Source of the DNA: JAKQIM01 sp964633225
Lineage (GTDB): Bacteria > Chloroflexota > Anaerolineae > Anaerolineales > UBA4823
Length of the DNA: 64,000 bases
Reading direction: 5' to 3'
NCBI GenBank assembly: GCA_964633225.1
Contig: CAZWFQ010000001.1
Location: 1-64,000 of the forward strand
Numbering within the stretch: the stretch's first letter is position 1; every line of letters starts with the position of its first letter. This document shows, piece by piece, positions 52,285 through 62,013 of the stretch. Made by a program: the position numbers and the translations under genes. The notes beneath the pieces are model-generated. The model made no database searches and was not told the DNA's origin. It saw nothing but the letters and a program-made list of their open reading frames with translations.

Positions 52285-53895
52285 TCATGGCAAGCGGCCA
52301 AAGATGATCACGTTGCCATAGTTAGCGAACAACGGCATGCCAGTTGAAATTTCATCGTAGGTCGCCATATCTGCGGGCTCCTGGCTGTTGTGCAGGTCAA
52401 ATAGCACCAACACGGCCTGGCCCTCCAGCAGCCGTGCTTGCATTTGTACCAGGTCGCTGGCAAAGTTGGTCCTGGCCTGGGTCGTGACCGCATCCATGGG
52501 GGTTGGCAAGACATAAGCCGATTTGCCGGTCAGCAGGAAGATTGCCCCGGGCTTGTCGGAATAGATCAGCATTGTTGACGGCAGGTCACGCACGACCTGG
52601 ATAGCGGGCGAGGCTTGCCATCCCTGGTGAGCAAACCCCCGGGCCTCCAGCCTCAGATCACGCACTGCCGTCACGCCGTCCCATACGCTGGCAAGGACCA
52701 GCCCGGTGCACAACAAGGCCAGTACCCATTTGACAGCTGCCGCTCGTTGGCCAAGATTTTGCCACAACCAGGCCAGCCCACTGGCAAATAGAATGATCTC
52801 TGGCACATATGCCACAGCAAGAATGCGGTCGTTCAAAGGTGTGGTGGCGTCGAAAAGGCTGATCGACAAAACCAGAAAACCCAGGTAGGTGAGGATGTGG
52901 GCTGCCAACACAAATGCCAGGGCCAGGCTGCCCGTCGATGGCTGTACTGCCGGGCGGCCGCGCCATTGGTGCCATATCACCCAGCCCAGCCAGGCCAAGA
53001 TGCCGGGGACAACGATCAATGCTAGCAGGCTGAACAGCCATCCCCACAGCCGGTGGGCGGCCAACAGATCATCTGGGGCCAGCCAGGTGAGCAGGTTTTT
53101 GATTCCTTCCAACAGGGTTGCCAGGGGAATAGGGTGCCAGTTGAACTGGCGGTTGCCGAGCGAACTGACCTGGCTAAGCCTCAGGTTATAGCCCATCCAG
53201 GCGAGCAGTGGCAGCAGCATACCTGCTACGAGCAAGGCCACGGCCCGCAGTGGGTTGGCACGCAGGGATATCCGGCCAGGAATAGAAGGCCAGCCTTCCA
53301 TTTTCAGCAGAGTGAACGTCAGCAGAATGGGGATGACCAGGCTGGCTCCGGCATAACGCGTCAAGATGGTCAGGCTGAGCAAAATGCCCGTCAAGAGCGG
53401 CCAACCCCAGTGCCGGCGCTCAAAACTCTGTGCCATGGCCAGGCAGGTTGCCAGCAAAAGCGTTAAAAACAGCGGCTCACTCATCAGCATGGCATAAACG
53501 CCCAGGTGCACATCTGAAACAGCCAGCAGCACTGCCCCTAATAAGGCAAAAGGTCGCGAGCCGCAGATCTTATCAATGCTCAATCCTACCAGGATGATGT
53601 CAATGCCAAACAGCAAGCTGATTGCCAGACGGCCACCCGCCAGCAGATCTGCCCCTGCTGCGCCCAGTGCTGCCAGGAGCAGAGAAAAAAGCGGTGGAAA
53701 GTGGGTGATGGGCTTTAGTTCGCCGCCGCCCGAAGTACGGACATAGCCATTGCCCGCCAGCAGGTTGGAAGCACCTTCAACGTAAGTGGCAGAGTCATTG
53801 ACCAACCCAAACCCATAGGGAGAACTGTACCATAAGGTCCAGGCGCCGATGCCGGCAACGATGAAGAGCGCAAGCAGAAATAACTTGTATTTCAT
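52285..53895 (-). CDS. GT-C type membrane glycosyltransferase
   Basis: 536 residues from ATG 53895, which overlaps the upstream stop as ATGA. About eleven membrane segments. The first external loop, GFGLVNDSATYVEGASNLLAGNGY, carries a D-rich site like other polyprenyl-phosphate-sugar-dependent transferases, and HFPPLFSLLLAALG follows. A soluble C-terminal domain (VVRDLPSTMLIYSDKPGAIFLLTG) is typical. It is the last of three tandem GT-C genes. Confidence 0.78.
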   Translation of the reverse strand: MKYKLFLLALFIVAGIGAWTLWYSSPYGFGLVNDSATYVEGASNLLAGNGYVRTSGGGELKPITHFPPLFSLLLAALGAAGADLLAGGRLAISLLFGIDIILVGLSIDKICGSRPFALLGAVLLAVSDVHLGVYAMLMSEPLFLTLLLATCLAMAQSFERRHWGWPLLTGILLSLTILTRYAGASLVIPILLTFTLLKMEGWPSIPGRISLRANPLRAVALLVAGMLLPLLAWMGYNLRLSQVSSLGNRQFNWHPIPLATLLEGIKNLLTWLAPDDLLAAHRLWGWLFSLLALIVVPGILAWLGWVIWHQWRGRPAVQPSTGSLALAFVLAAHILTYLGFLVLSISLFDATTPLNDRILAVAYVPEIILFASGLAWLWQNLGQRAAAVKWVLALLCTGLVLASVWDGVTAVRDLRLEARGFAHQGWQASPAIQVVRDLPSTMLIYSDKPGAIFLLTGKSAYVLPTPMDAVTTQARTNFASDLVQMQARLLEGQAVLVLFDLHNSQEPADMATYDEISTGMPLFANYGNVIIFGRLP

Positions 53896-55904
53896 GGGAT
53901 TTGTTTCACAACGCAAAATACGGCCCCATCGCGTCCAACACTGTACAAAATGGGTGCTTCGAGATGGATCTTTTGATCGGCATTGGTTCGGGTTGAGAGC
54001 AAGAGCAGGCTGCCAGAGAAGGTTTGGTCATCTTCAGGTTCAAAGCCTTCGATGACCAGGCCCGGGGCGGCATATTCTTGGGCAATTGACGGCTGGCGTT
54101 GGACGAACAGGGTTGTCCCTGCGGGAGTATTGGTGTTGACCTGCGTCATGATGTCTCGATAACAGGTCAGCCAATAATCGGTTTCGAAATGCCGGAAAGC
54201 GCCGCCGGTGCCGCCGACCAGCGCATTGTAGTAGGTATATTGGTAAGGGTGCAGCCTTACCATACCGGCAATGCCTGGCAAGGCCAGGGCTGCCAGTAAG
54301 AGAACATTGAGCCATATCCGGCGGCTGGAATTCAAGATGACCTGCAGGGCCAGCCCTGCGCAGATGAAGACCGGTGGCAGGATGAACAGAAAGTGCCGGT
54401 AGCCATCATACATTGGTGGACGCAGGACCAGGACGTAAACAAACATCAGCAAGAACCACAACAGCACGGCACTTAATGAGCGCCATTCAATGTCCTTGCG
54501 CGCGATGCGCTGTGCTGCCGCTGCCAGCCCGCCCATGCACAACGGCCAAACTGGCAGGGTCAGCGTGATTGCCAGCATCACCGGTAGATAAGTGGCTGGC
54601 AGTTGATTTGATAGATGCGCTGCCCCGTTGTAGATCACGGAAAGTATCTGAGGGTTATTCGCCATATGCTGAAGAACCCCGATCAGGTTTTGCAGGGGGG
54701 CTTCCCACAGGTAAGGCCAGGTGACCAGCATCACCAGGATTGCAATGACAGCGTAGATCACCATGCCCGCCAGGGGGCGGCGTTCAGAACGCAGGTAGAA
54801 ATACAGCACAACCAACAGGCCTGCCAACGGGCCTATGATGCGGATCGATGTCAGCAGGCCCAATGCTGTCCCAGCCAGTAGGATTGGCACCCACAAACGC
54901 CGCCAACTGTGCTCCACCTGCGTCCCGCTTACCCACCAGCCAGGCCGGGTGGGCAGGGGGGCCAGTTTTTCGCTCAGCCAGGCCGCTCTGCGTTGAAGCC
55001 CGGCTCGCAAAAAGGTGAAAGCCAGTGCTGCGATCGTCAGCACACCTGCCAGGATGGCAAGACCCAATTTGAGATGCGAGAACAAAATCAAGGCCTTGTT
55101 GGCATAGGCTTCTTCTGGCACTGTGTTGGCATTGGCAGCCAGGAGGCTGAACAGGCGGCCTGCCAGGCTCTCGGGAGAAGCCAGGTAGGCTTTGTGGATC
55201 AGCACACCGGCCAGGGCCTCGAGTTGGGGAGAAAGCGCATAGGCCCCTGCCGCCAGGATCACTCCTGCCAGGGCCATGGCCTGCAAAATGCGGCTCAGCT
55301 TTTTCCAGCGCGCTTCAGACCAGGGGGCACGCGGCTGTGCATCTGCCTCCTCTTGCGAAAGGCGGTCTACCATCCGGAACCCCAAGAAAATGGCCGCTAT
55401 GAAGAAGACCGTGAATGGGATATCCTTGGGGTTGATCCAGGCATGGCCCCAAAAAATCGGCTGGGTGCTGAAAAGGAGCGTCGCCCCAAAAGCAGCAAAG
55501 GTGTTCAGCCAACGTTGGCAGAGTGCATAAAAGAAAACTACCCCCGCCTGGAAGGTCAAGAAATTTACCAGGTGCCATAGCGCCACACGGCTGACCGGCA
55601 GGGCCCAGTCCAGCAGGTCGACCACTACCTTAGCTGGCAGCAAGTATGCTGGGCCGTAGATTTTGTGATCCGCTGCGCTGGGGCCATAGGCGTTCTCGAT
55701 GTCGAAATCCCCGCTCAGCCGCTCGGTAATGGAATAGGCATAGGGGATGGTATCAGCATAGGCATAAAATAACGGTTCATCCCAACTCAGACTGTAATCT
55801 TGAAAGGTGACCAACCCGGCAACCAGGTTGACAGCCAGCAAGAGAATTAAAGGAAAATTGGGGTGACGCGCGGTGCGAAGCACCAGAGCGCTGAACGTGT
55901 TCAT
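53892..55904 (-). CDS. GT-C type membrane glycosyltransferase (PMT/ArnT-like)
   Basis: 670 residues with about ten membrane segments. DYSLSWDEPLFYAYADTIPY provides the WDE-type acidic motif of the first loop, and YGPAYLLPAKVVVDLL follows. HAWINPKDIPFTVFFIAAIFLGF and the C-terminal YRDIMTQVNTNTPAGTTLFV segment match the GT-39-like group. It overlaps genes on both sides by ATGA, so it is coupled to them. Likely acts on the outer face of the membrane with a lipid-phosphate donor. Confidence 0.78.
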   Translation of the reverse strand: MNTFSALVLRTARHPNFPLILLLAVNLVAGLVTFQDYSLSWDEPLFYAYADTIPYAYSITERLSGDFDIENAYGPSAADHKIYGPAYLLPAKVVVDLLDWALPVSRVALWHLVNFLTFQAGVVFFYALCQRWLNTFAAFGATLLFSTQPIFWGHAWINPKDIPFTVFFIAAIFLGFRMVDRLSQEEADAQPRAPWSEARWKKLSRILQAMALAGVILAAGAYALSPQLEALAGVLIHKAYLASPESLAGRLFSLLAANANTVPEEAYANKALILFSHLKLGLAILAGVLTIAALAFTFLRAGLQRRAAWLSEKLAPLPTRPGWWVSGTQVEHSWRRLWVPILLAGTALGLLTSIRIIGPLAGLLVVLYFYLRSERRPLAGMVIYAVIAILVMLVTWPYLWEAPLQNLIGVLQHMANNPQILSVIYNGAAHLSNQLPATYLPVMLAITLTLPVWPLCMGGLAAAAQRIARKDIEWRSLSAVLLWFLLMFVYVLVLRPPMYDGYRHFLFILPPVFICAGLALQVILNSSRRIWLNVLLLAALALPGIAGMVRLHPYQYTYYNALVGGTGGAFRHFETDYWLTCYRDIMTQVNTNTPAGTTLFVQRQPSIAQEYAAPGLVIEGFEPEDDQTFSGSLLLLSTRTNADQKIHLEAPILYSVGRDGAVFCVVKQIP

Positions 55905-57595
55905 TTTTGACCTTCAGGCCTGGGGTAGAAGAAGATGGCCCCATTACAAGAAGATGTGTAAACTTCTAGCCCTTGTGTAACCGTGTTGAGTTGGGCAAGG
56001 ACATTGGCGCTCCAGGGCGAATCGCCAGGTGCGCAGTAGGGATAAAAGATTACCAGTGCGGCCCCTGTCTCTCGGAAAACTCTTTGTATCTCGTCGCCGG
56101 GCAGATCTCCGTAGCGCGTCGTACTCTCTAAGTGGCAGGGCCAGTAGGGATCATTGGTCGGGCCGCAGAAGTCATATGCCGGGCGGTTGGTCCACAGCAG
56201 CACGGCAGGCGCCCGGTTGCTGATGACCGGGATATTGGATGGCAGGCCTTGCAGGGCTTGCAGGGTAGGGGAATGCTGCCAGGCCAGGCTGGTAAAGCCG
56301 CCCCCCTCGCGATAATAAGCATTGGCAATTTGCCAGCTTGCCTGGGCATTCGATGCAATGAAGACCAGGGCTGCGCCAACCGCTGCCATAAGTAAGATGA
56401 GCCTCGATTTGGCCTGAATTGGCTGGGTTGGGCCTGGCTGGCCCCAGGCCTGGGTGATGAGGCGCCCAATCGGCAGGACGATGAACAGCAGCCCAAACTG
56501 CACCGGCAGTAAAGTGCGGTTGATGATATCGGGCGTGGGCGTGGTAGAGATGAAGGTGTAAACCAGCAAAGCCAGGTAGGCGGCGATGAAGGCAAGCCAT
56601 AGACCCACCCATAAGCCCAGCGGGCTTAACCTGCCGGCAGATTGAGCATCCTGCCGGGCTTGCTTCCAGATGGATAGAACGGCTGCCAGGACAAATAAGA
56701 GACCCAGTCCCAGCAGCAGGTTGCGCGCCAGTTTATAAGAATAATCCGGCAGGAATTGGGGGAACGGCAGCCAACTCCACAAGACTTCTGCGAACTGCAA
56801 GCGCAGGGGGGTGAGTGTTTCCCAGAGGTTGGCCGGTATGTGAAAGCTGCGCGAGCTGATGGTGCGCGTCTGCGCATACACCCATGCCAGCCAGGCTGTG
56901 GTGGGCAGCAGGCTGACTGCCCCGAAGACCAGGCACTGCCGGAGACGGGCTTTGAGGGGGGTATGGTTTAAGCAAAGCAGACCAGCCAACCCGGCGGCAG
57001 CCAGCGCTACGCCCGGGTAACGCACCAGGCTGGCGGCAGATGCCGCCAGGGCTGAGAAAACGACCAGGCGCTCTGAGCTTGCGGGGGGTGTTTCTCGCGG
57101 CGCGGATAGATAGATGGCAAGCAGGCCGAAGCTGAGTGTGGCGGCGAGAAAGAACAATGGCTCCGTCATGGCGCCGCTGAACACGTCCACCAGGTCTGGC
57201 ATGGTCAGCACGGCCAATCCGGTGAGCACGGTCAGCCAGGCTGAATGGAACATGCGATGAACAAACCAGGAGGCAAGAAAAATGGTGCCCCCGAAGAACA
57301 GCACATTCAGCCAGCGCGCTGCATCCAGCATTTCAATCCCCAAGAAGCCAAAAACGCTCAACAGCAAGGGGTAGAGCGGTGGGTGCAGAGAGAGCGGCTT
57401 GAATGTGCCGGCGGGGGTATAGATCCCCAGCCCGTCGCCTGCCAGCAGTGTACGCGCTGAGACGATATATTCTGTCGAATCGCTGTAAGCCCAGGGGCCC
57501 CAGCGCGTACTGAGAATGATGACCAGGCAACCTGCCAGGCTGAGCAGCGTGATCAGAAGAAGAGTCCGGTCAATCTTGCGGGAGGCGCTTGGCAT
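55901..57595 (-). CDS. GT-C type membrane glycosyltransferase
   Basis: 564 residues from ATG 57595, chosen because longer starts run through the gene upstream. About ten membrane segments. WGPWAYSDSTEYIVSARTLLAGDGLGIY is the acidic first loop, and SLHPPLYPLLLSVFGFLG follows, as in the neighbouring gene at 52285-53895, to which it is clearly related. The C-terminus has a soluble tail (LNTVTQGLEVYTSSCNGAIFF). First of three GT-C genes in transcription order. Confidence 0.78.
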   Translation of the reverse strand: MPSASRKIDRTLLLITLLSLAGCLVIILSTRWGPWAYSDSTEYIVSARTLLAGDGLGIYTPAGTFKPLSLHPPLYPLLLSVFGFLGIEMLDAARWLNVLFFGGTIFLASWFVHRMFHSAWLTVLTGLAVLTMPDLVDVFSGAMTEPLFFLAATLSFGLLAIYLSAPRETPPASSERLVVFSALAASAASLVRYPGVALAAAGLAGLLCLNHTPLKARLRQCLVFGAVSLLPTTAWLAWVYAQTRTISSRSFHIPANLWETLTPLRLQFAEVLWSWLPFPQFLPDYSYKLARNLLLGLGLLFVLAAVLSIWKQARQDAQSAGRLSPLGLWVGLWLAFIAAYLALLVYTFISTTPTPDIINRTLLPVQFGLLFIVLPIGRLITQAWGQPGPTQPIQAKSRLILLMAAVGAALVFIASNAQASWQIANAYYREGGGFTSLAWQHSPTLQALQGLPSNIPVISNRAPAVLLWTNRPAYDFCGPTNDPYWPCHLESTTRYGDLPGDEIQRVFRETGAALVIFYPYCAPGDSPWSANVLAQLNTVTQGLEVYTSSCNGAIFFYPRPEGQK

Positions 57596-57618
57596 CAGTG
57601 GCGGGATAGAAAGCAGGC

Positions 57619-58659
57619 TTATAAGGTGATCAGGGCGCCGCGTTGGGACGATTCGAGTGCGCTCAGGGCCAGGCGCAGGGCCTGGGTGCCATCTTGCAAA
57701 CCGCACACGGGCTGGGCTTCACCGCGCAGCACAGAAAGAAAGTGCCGTGTCTGCTCCACAAACATCCAGTTGCGCTCAAAGCCTGCTGGTGGATGAACCA
57801 CCAGCCAATCTGCACTGAGGGTGTACTCGGCGAATTGTGTTGGATAATAAGGGCCATAGCTTTCAGCCTGGTGGTCGTGCCGGTAGAGGCGGGCACTGCC
57901 ATCGGCATTGTCCCAAAGGATATGCCCCTGCGTACCGGTGAGCTCAAGGGTGTGGGTAGGAGGCTGCTGGTTGTAGTCCAGGTGCACGCTGCCCAGGGCC
58001 CCGTTAGCAAAACGCAAACCGATCTCAGCGTTGTCTTCTACCGGCATGTTCAGGCCTGTGCTGCTGGTAAAAGCCCATACGGCACTGACCTCACCCAAAA
58101 GCCAGCGCAGGTAATCCAGCGGATGGGTGAGGGTGCGTACCACGCCTCCGCCCAGGTCGGGGCGGGCCGCATAACCCTGTTTATAATCTTCCCAGGGATG
58201 CCAGTTGGGCAGGTATTCGCCCCAGTGGGCTCGCGCCGAGATGGGGGTGCCGATGGCGTCCATTTCCAGCCAGGCCTTCACCTGGCGCAGGCCGGGATGA
58301 TAGCGGAATTGAAAGCCAACCAAAACTTGCCGGTTGTTCTTCTGCACAGCCGCCTGAAGGCGATCCAGCCCCTCCAGCGTGTGCGAAATGGGTTTTTCAA
58401 GGAAGATGTGACAGCCCGCCTCGGCTGCCGGGATGGCAACCTCCATATGCAGGGCGGTAGGGTTGGTGATGAAGACGGCATCTGGATGTTGGGCCAGGGC
58501 CGCCGCCAGGTCGGTTTCTACCGGGTAACCCGCCAACTCGTCATCTGAGAGGGTGGCAAGGTGGGTGCGGTGGAGGGTGATATGGGTTTCGCCCAGCGCC
58601 ACCAGGTTGCGAAAGTGGCGCCGGCCAATTGAGCCAAGACCAGAGATCAGGAATTTCAT
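57619..58659 (-). CDS. Gfo/Idh/MocA family oxidoreductase
   Basis: 346 residues. The NAD(P)-binding start is MKFLISGLGSIGRRHFRNL; VFITNPTALHMEVAIPAAEAGCHIFLEKPISHTLEGL contains the EKP catalytic motif. The C-terminal half has ARAHWGEYLPNWHPWEDYKQGYAAR and EVSAVWAF. Such enzymes oxidise or reduce sugar hydroxyls, often in deoxy- and nonulosonate sugar synthesis. It lies three bases before the end of the upstream GT-B-like gene and just ahead of the GT-C set. Confidence 0.88.
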   Translation of the reverse strand: MKFLISGLGSIGRRHFRNLVALGETHITLHRTHLATLSDDELAGYPVETDLAAALAQHPDAVFITNPTALHMEVAIPAAEAGCHIFLEKPISHTLEGLDRLQAAVQKNNRQVLVGFQFRYHPGLRQVKAWLEMDAIGTPISARAHWGEYLPNWHPWEDYKQGYAARPDLGGGVVRTLTHPLDYLRWLLGEVSAVWAFTSSTGLNMPVEDNAEIGLRFANGALGSVHLDYNQQPPTHTLELTGTQGHILWDNADGSARLYRHDHQAESYGPYYPTQFAEYTLSADWLVVHPPAGFERNWMFVEQTRHFLSVLRGEAQPVCGLQDGTQALRLALSALESSQRGALITL

Positions 58660-58662
58660 AGG

Positions 58663-60093
58663 TTACGGGATCCGCGAGAGCAAATATTCGCCGGTGCGGC
58701 GTCCAGCGCTGGCATCGGTGTAGGTTACCTCGCGTTGGATGAAGGCCTGGCGCTGGGGGGCATCGGCATCGGGAGTTTGCAGGTAGAAGTTGATCGCCTC
58801 GGCGAGTTCGGCTTCGTTGTTAGCCACGCGCCCAAAGCCCGATTGGCGGAAGCGGTAGTGGGTGGGCCAGTTGCCGATCTGCGAGAGCGGCAGGGAGTAC
58901 TTGCGCGGCACGTTCCAGCCGCCGGGGGCATCAATGCAGGCGCTGACGATGGGCCGTTGGTGGATTGCCGTCTCTACCACCATGGTAGAGTAAACGGTCA
59001 GGAACACATCGGCGTGCCCCATCATCGATGTTTTTTCGGGCATATCTTCGCCGGAGTAGTAACCTAACGAGCCGCCCAGCGGCACTGGCTCAACAATGTG
59101 CACATGCGGGTACTGCTCTGCCAGTTGGCGGATCTGTTCTCGTTCACCGGCGAAGAGTTTATTATCCCAAAAGTGGTTGGGATGCAGGCGGATGAGCAGT
59201 TGGCTGGGGGCCGCAAGCTGGTCAGATGCCACCAGGCGGGCCAGGGCTTCGATATTCTGGTAATTGGGCGAGAAACTGACGAAGCTGGCGGCATAAGAGA
59301 GCAGCTTGCGTTCTGGGTCCAGGCCGTGCTGGCGGAAGTATTCATCCCGCGGAATGAGCCACTGTTTGCGGAAGTAGCCATCGTAAGAAGGGATGCCGCC
59401 GATGTGAATGTGTTCGGGATCCCAATCTGAACCCAGCACCAGCTCTTCTTTCTGCGCCTCAGACCAACAGTTGATCCAATCTACTGGTGCGCCAGGGATG
59501 GAATAGCTGCTGGGGTTATCCCAGCCAACCACCACCGCCGCAGTGGTGATGCCGCGGCTGTGCGCTTCGCGCAGCAGGTAGCGATCCATGCGCCAGCCAG
59601 GTGTGCTGGCAACCACCAGGCTGGGTTGGTAGCGCTCGAACAGGTTGGCATACAGGCCGGGGTTAAAGCGCATCTGGTAACGCACCAACCGGCGGCGGGC
59701 AGATGCAGATCGACGCAAGATGCCCACCGCGGCGCGCGCCGCAGGGATGAAGAGCCGGCGTGACCAACCAGCCTCGGCCTCTACCTGCTCGATGTAGCTA
59801 TCCATGGCTTCGGTATTGATGCGTTTCGATCCGCCCACCCGGCGCAGATAGGTCAGCCACCACTGAAGTTCTGGAGAAACGCGGGCGGCATATTCCTCGG
59901 CTTGCTTAAGGCGTAAGCCCTCCACGATCAAGCCTGGTTGGCCAAAACGCGCCTGGATCTGTTCTAGCAAGGCATCATCGGTGAGTAAGACCACCTCTAC
60001 GCCGGCATTGAGCAGGGTAGGCAGCACATCGCTTTGTAAGAAATAAACCACAGCCAGGCCATGGTCGGCAGAAATGAAGATTCGTTTTGTCAT
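58663..60093 (-). CDS. GT-B-like surface carbohydrate biosynthesis protein
   Basis: 476 residues from ATG 60093, the first Met before KRIFISADHGLAVVYFLQSDVL; longer starts overlap the upstream GT2. The Rossmann-like first half ends near VVASTPGWRMDRYLLREA; the second half has HIHIGGIPSYDGYF, LLIRLHPNHFWDN and VFLTVYSTMVVETAIHQRPIV. This is similar to the CDP-glycerol glycerophosphotransferase and UDP-GlcNAc epimerase-like fold group. The exact reaction is not recognised. Position suggests a polysaccharide transferase. Confidence 0.72.
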   Translation of the reverse strand: MTKRIFISADHGLAVVYFLQSDVLPTLLNAGVEVVLLTDDALLEQIQARFGQPGLIVEGLRLKQAEEYAARVSPELQWWLTYLRRVGGSKRINTEAMDSYIEQVEAEAGWSRRLFIPAARAAVGILRRSASARRRLVRYQMRFNPGLYANLFERYQPSLVVASTPGWRMDRYLLREAHSRGITTAAVVVGWDNPSSYSIPGAPVDWINCWSEAQKEELVLGSDWDPEHIHIGGIPSYDGYFRKQWLIPRDEYFRQHGLDPERKLLSYAASFVSFSPNYQNIEALARLVASDQLAAPSQLLIRLHPNHFWDNKLFAGEREQIRQLAEQYPHVHIVEPVPLGGSLGYYSGEDMPEKTSMMGHADVFLTVYSTMVVETAIHQRPIVSACIDAPGGWNVPRKYSLPLSQIGNWPTHYRFRQSGFGRVANNEAELAEAINFYLQTPDADAPQRQAFIQREVTYTDASAGRRTGEYLLSRIP

Positions 60094-60106
60094 AGTGATT
60101 GAGTTG

Positions 60107-61069
60107 TTAATCAGCGTAGTACCAGCGGAAGATGCGGTCATAAAGGCCCAGCAGCACACGTTTGACCGGGGCCGCCTGCAGGATGCGTTTTCGCAGGGGG
60201 TTGGGCCTGGCAGCCAGTTTTGGGGCAGCTTCGTTCGGGTCGTGTACCCAATCCAGGCGGTTGCTCATGTTCTGCGCCAAGAATTCGACCGGCATCAGGC
60301 GCAGGTAGCCGGCCTCGTTCATGCGCTGGTCAAGCTGGCGCACCTGGCCCATTGGGCGGTCCATACTGAAGGGTAAGAACTGCTGAATGACCGACTTGTA
60401 GCCTACAAACTGCCAGTGGCTGGCGCCCAGTTGGGCGGTCAAACCCTGGTATGTCACGCGCACATCTTCGGTGACCTCGTAGCGCTGGCGCACCTCTTCC
60501 TCGGCGGTGCCCAGGCTCATATCAAAGGCTTTAAAAGCCTCCCAGGGGATGAACTGGCCGCGTTCTAGCTTGGCTTCAGGGGTGCTTCCAGCCCAATCCA
60601 GGCCCGCGCTGTAGAATTCCGGCGGGGTGCGGAAAGGCCGGCTGGTGACCATGCCGACCTTGGGGAAGGTTTCGAGCACTGCCAGAGACTTGGAGAGCCA
60701 GTTCTTATAAAAGAAGGCATCATTATCGGTGTATGCGATGATCTCGCCTGGTGCGGCATCCAGCATGATGTTCCATGCGCCGCCTTTGCCCATGTTTTTC
60801 TGCGAGAGGATCAGGTATTGGATCTTGCCTTCGTCCTGGGCCTCGGTCAAGAAATCAATCGTTTCCTGGCAGGAGCCGTTATCGAAGACCAGCAGGTCGT
60901 AAGGCAGGTCGGTATTTTCCCAAATGCTGCCCAGGCAGGTCTTGAGCACGTCGAGGGTTTGGGCATAAAAGCCGCTCAAGAAAGGGATATAGTTCAGCAC
61001 GGCAACCGTCACGCGCTGGGGCTTGGCAACTTCTTTGACGAATTTTGCTGGGTTTTGGCCTTTTCTCAT
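60107..61069 (-). CDS. Glycosyltransferase family 2
   Basis: 320 residues. GT-A features: RVTVAVLNYIPFLSGFY, LLVFDNGSCQETIDFL, NMGKGGAWNIMLDAAPGEIIAYTDNDAFF, with the DND metal site. The C-terminal half (AQLGASHWQFVGYKSVIQ) holds the acceptor side. The start overlaps the upstream gene stop as ATGA. Donor unknown. Confidence 0.86.
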   Translation of the reverse strand: MRKGQNPAKFVKEVAKPQRVTVAVLNYIPFLSGFYAQTLDVLKTCLGSIWENTDLPYDLLVFDNGSCQETIDFLTEAQDEGKIQYLILSQKNMGKGGAWNIMLDAAPGEIIAYTDNDAFFYKNWLSKSLAVLETFPKVGMVTSRPFRTPPEFYSAGLDWAGSTPEAKLERGQFIPWEAFKAFDMSLGTAEEEVRQRYEVTEDVRVTYQGLTAQLGASHWQFVGYKSVIQQFLPFSMDRPMGQVRQLDQRMNEAGYLRLMPVEFLAQNMSNRLDWVHDPNEAAPKLAARPNPLRKRILQAAPVKRVLLGLYDRIFRWYYAD

Positions 61070-62007
61070 AGGTGTTTGAGCTTATAACTGATCTTGGCTC
61101 GCCATTCGTTCCAGGCTTTGCGGGGATGGAAGATGGCGAAGGTTAATTCGGCGAGGGGGAGAGATTTCCAACGCCGCAGGGGGAAAGTCTCAATCTCGCG
61201 CCACAGCCTGGCCCCGCGCCGCGGAGTGGGTTGGATGCGGTTGTCTATCATCTGATAGTTCGCGTCAGCCAGGGTGAAGATGGTACGCCGCCCACCTGCC
61301 AGGCGCACATTTTCAGTCGTCTCGGGCAGGCGGTAGTGCGGCTGCCCATCTGGCAGATGGCTGTAGTCATGATCCTGGTGGATGACCTGGATGGCCTGCG
61401 TGGCGTCAATCACGGGCCAGCCTTGCTGCCGTCCATGGAAGAACATCCAGTTATCCCAGCCGGCCCGGCCAATGGCAAAGGCGGGCATGGCAGTGAAGCA
61501 CTGCGCCGGGAATATAAAGTAATCGCTGCCGCCGGGCGGGTGGAGCCGGCCGCGCTGGCGCAGGTCTTCTTGCAGGCGGGCCTGCCAACCGGGGCTGAAG
61601 TCGATCATCTGCCGGATATCCAGGTCCCAGCGCTGCCCCACGATCAGGAATTTCTCGGCCTGTTGGGTTACCTGGACCGCCGCCTGGAGAAAATCGGGCA
61701 GCAGGATTACGTCGGCATTGACATAAGCCAGCAGCGATTGTGTCCCTGCCGCCTGGCGGGCCAGCTCAAAAATTGAGCTCACCAGGGGCGTGCCCTGGGC
61801 ATTACGGGCCACCTCGGGCAAATATCTCAGCTTGCCAGGGGCGCTTTCTTGAAGCTCCTGGCAGGCTTCGGCTAGCCCGGCCTCCTGTCCAATGACCAGC
61901 ACCTGCACATCTGCCCCCATCTGCAGCCAGGATTGGATGGCATTGCGCTGGATGATGTTGATATGCGGGTTGGTAAAGGGTTTGGGGGCGGTGAAAATGG
62001 TCAGCAT
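61066..62007 (-). CDS. GT-A-like protein, probable glycosyltransferase
   Basis: 313 residues. MLTIFTAPKPFTNPHINIIQRNAIQSWLQMG and LLAYVNADVILLPDFLQAA resemble a nucleotide-diphospho-sugar transferase with a DxD-like NAD; GSDYFIFPAQCF and GWDNWMFFHGRQQGW follow. The family is not one of the well-known classes, but the layout matches uncharacterised GT-A proteins in surface-sugar clusters. It follows the SpsF-type gene by six bases and overlaps the GT2 at 60107-61069. Confidence 0.7.
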   Translation of the reverse strand: MLTIFTAPKPFTNPHINIIQRNAIQSWLQMGADVQVLVIGQEAGLAEACQELQESAPGKLRYLPEVARNAQGTPLVSSIFELARQAAGTQSLLAYVNADVILLPDFLQAAVQVTQQAEKFLIVGQRWDLDIRQMIDFSPGWQARLQEDLRQRGRLHPPGGSDYFIFPAQCFTAMPAFAIGRAGWDNWMFFHGRQQGWPVIDATQAIQVIHQDHDYSHLPDGQPHYRLPETTENVRLAGGRRTIFTLADANYQMIDNRIQPTPRRGARLWREIETFPLRRWKSLPLAELTFAIFHPRKAWNEWRAKISYKLKHL

Positions 62008-62013
62008 AGAAGG

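Noticed and set aside
58663..60093. Calling this gene a CDP-glycerol glycerophosphotransferase
   Set aside because: Only general GT-B-like features are visible; the specific signature residues could not be confirmed by eye.
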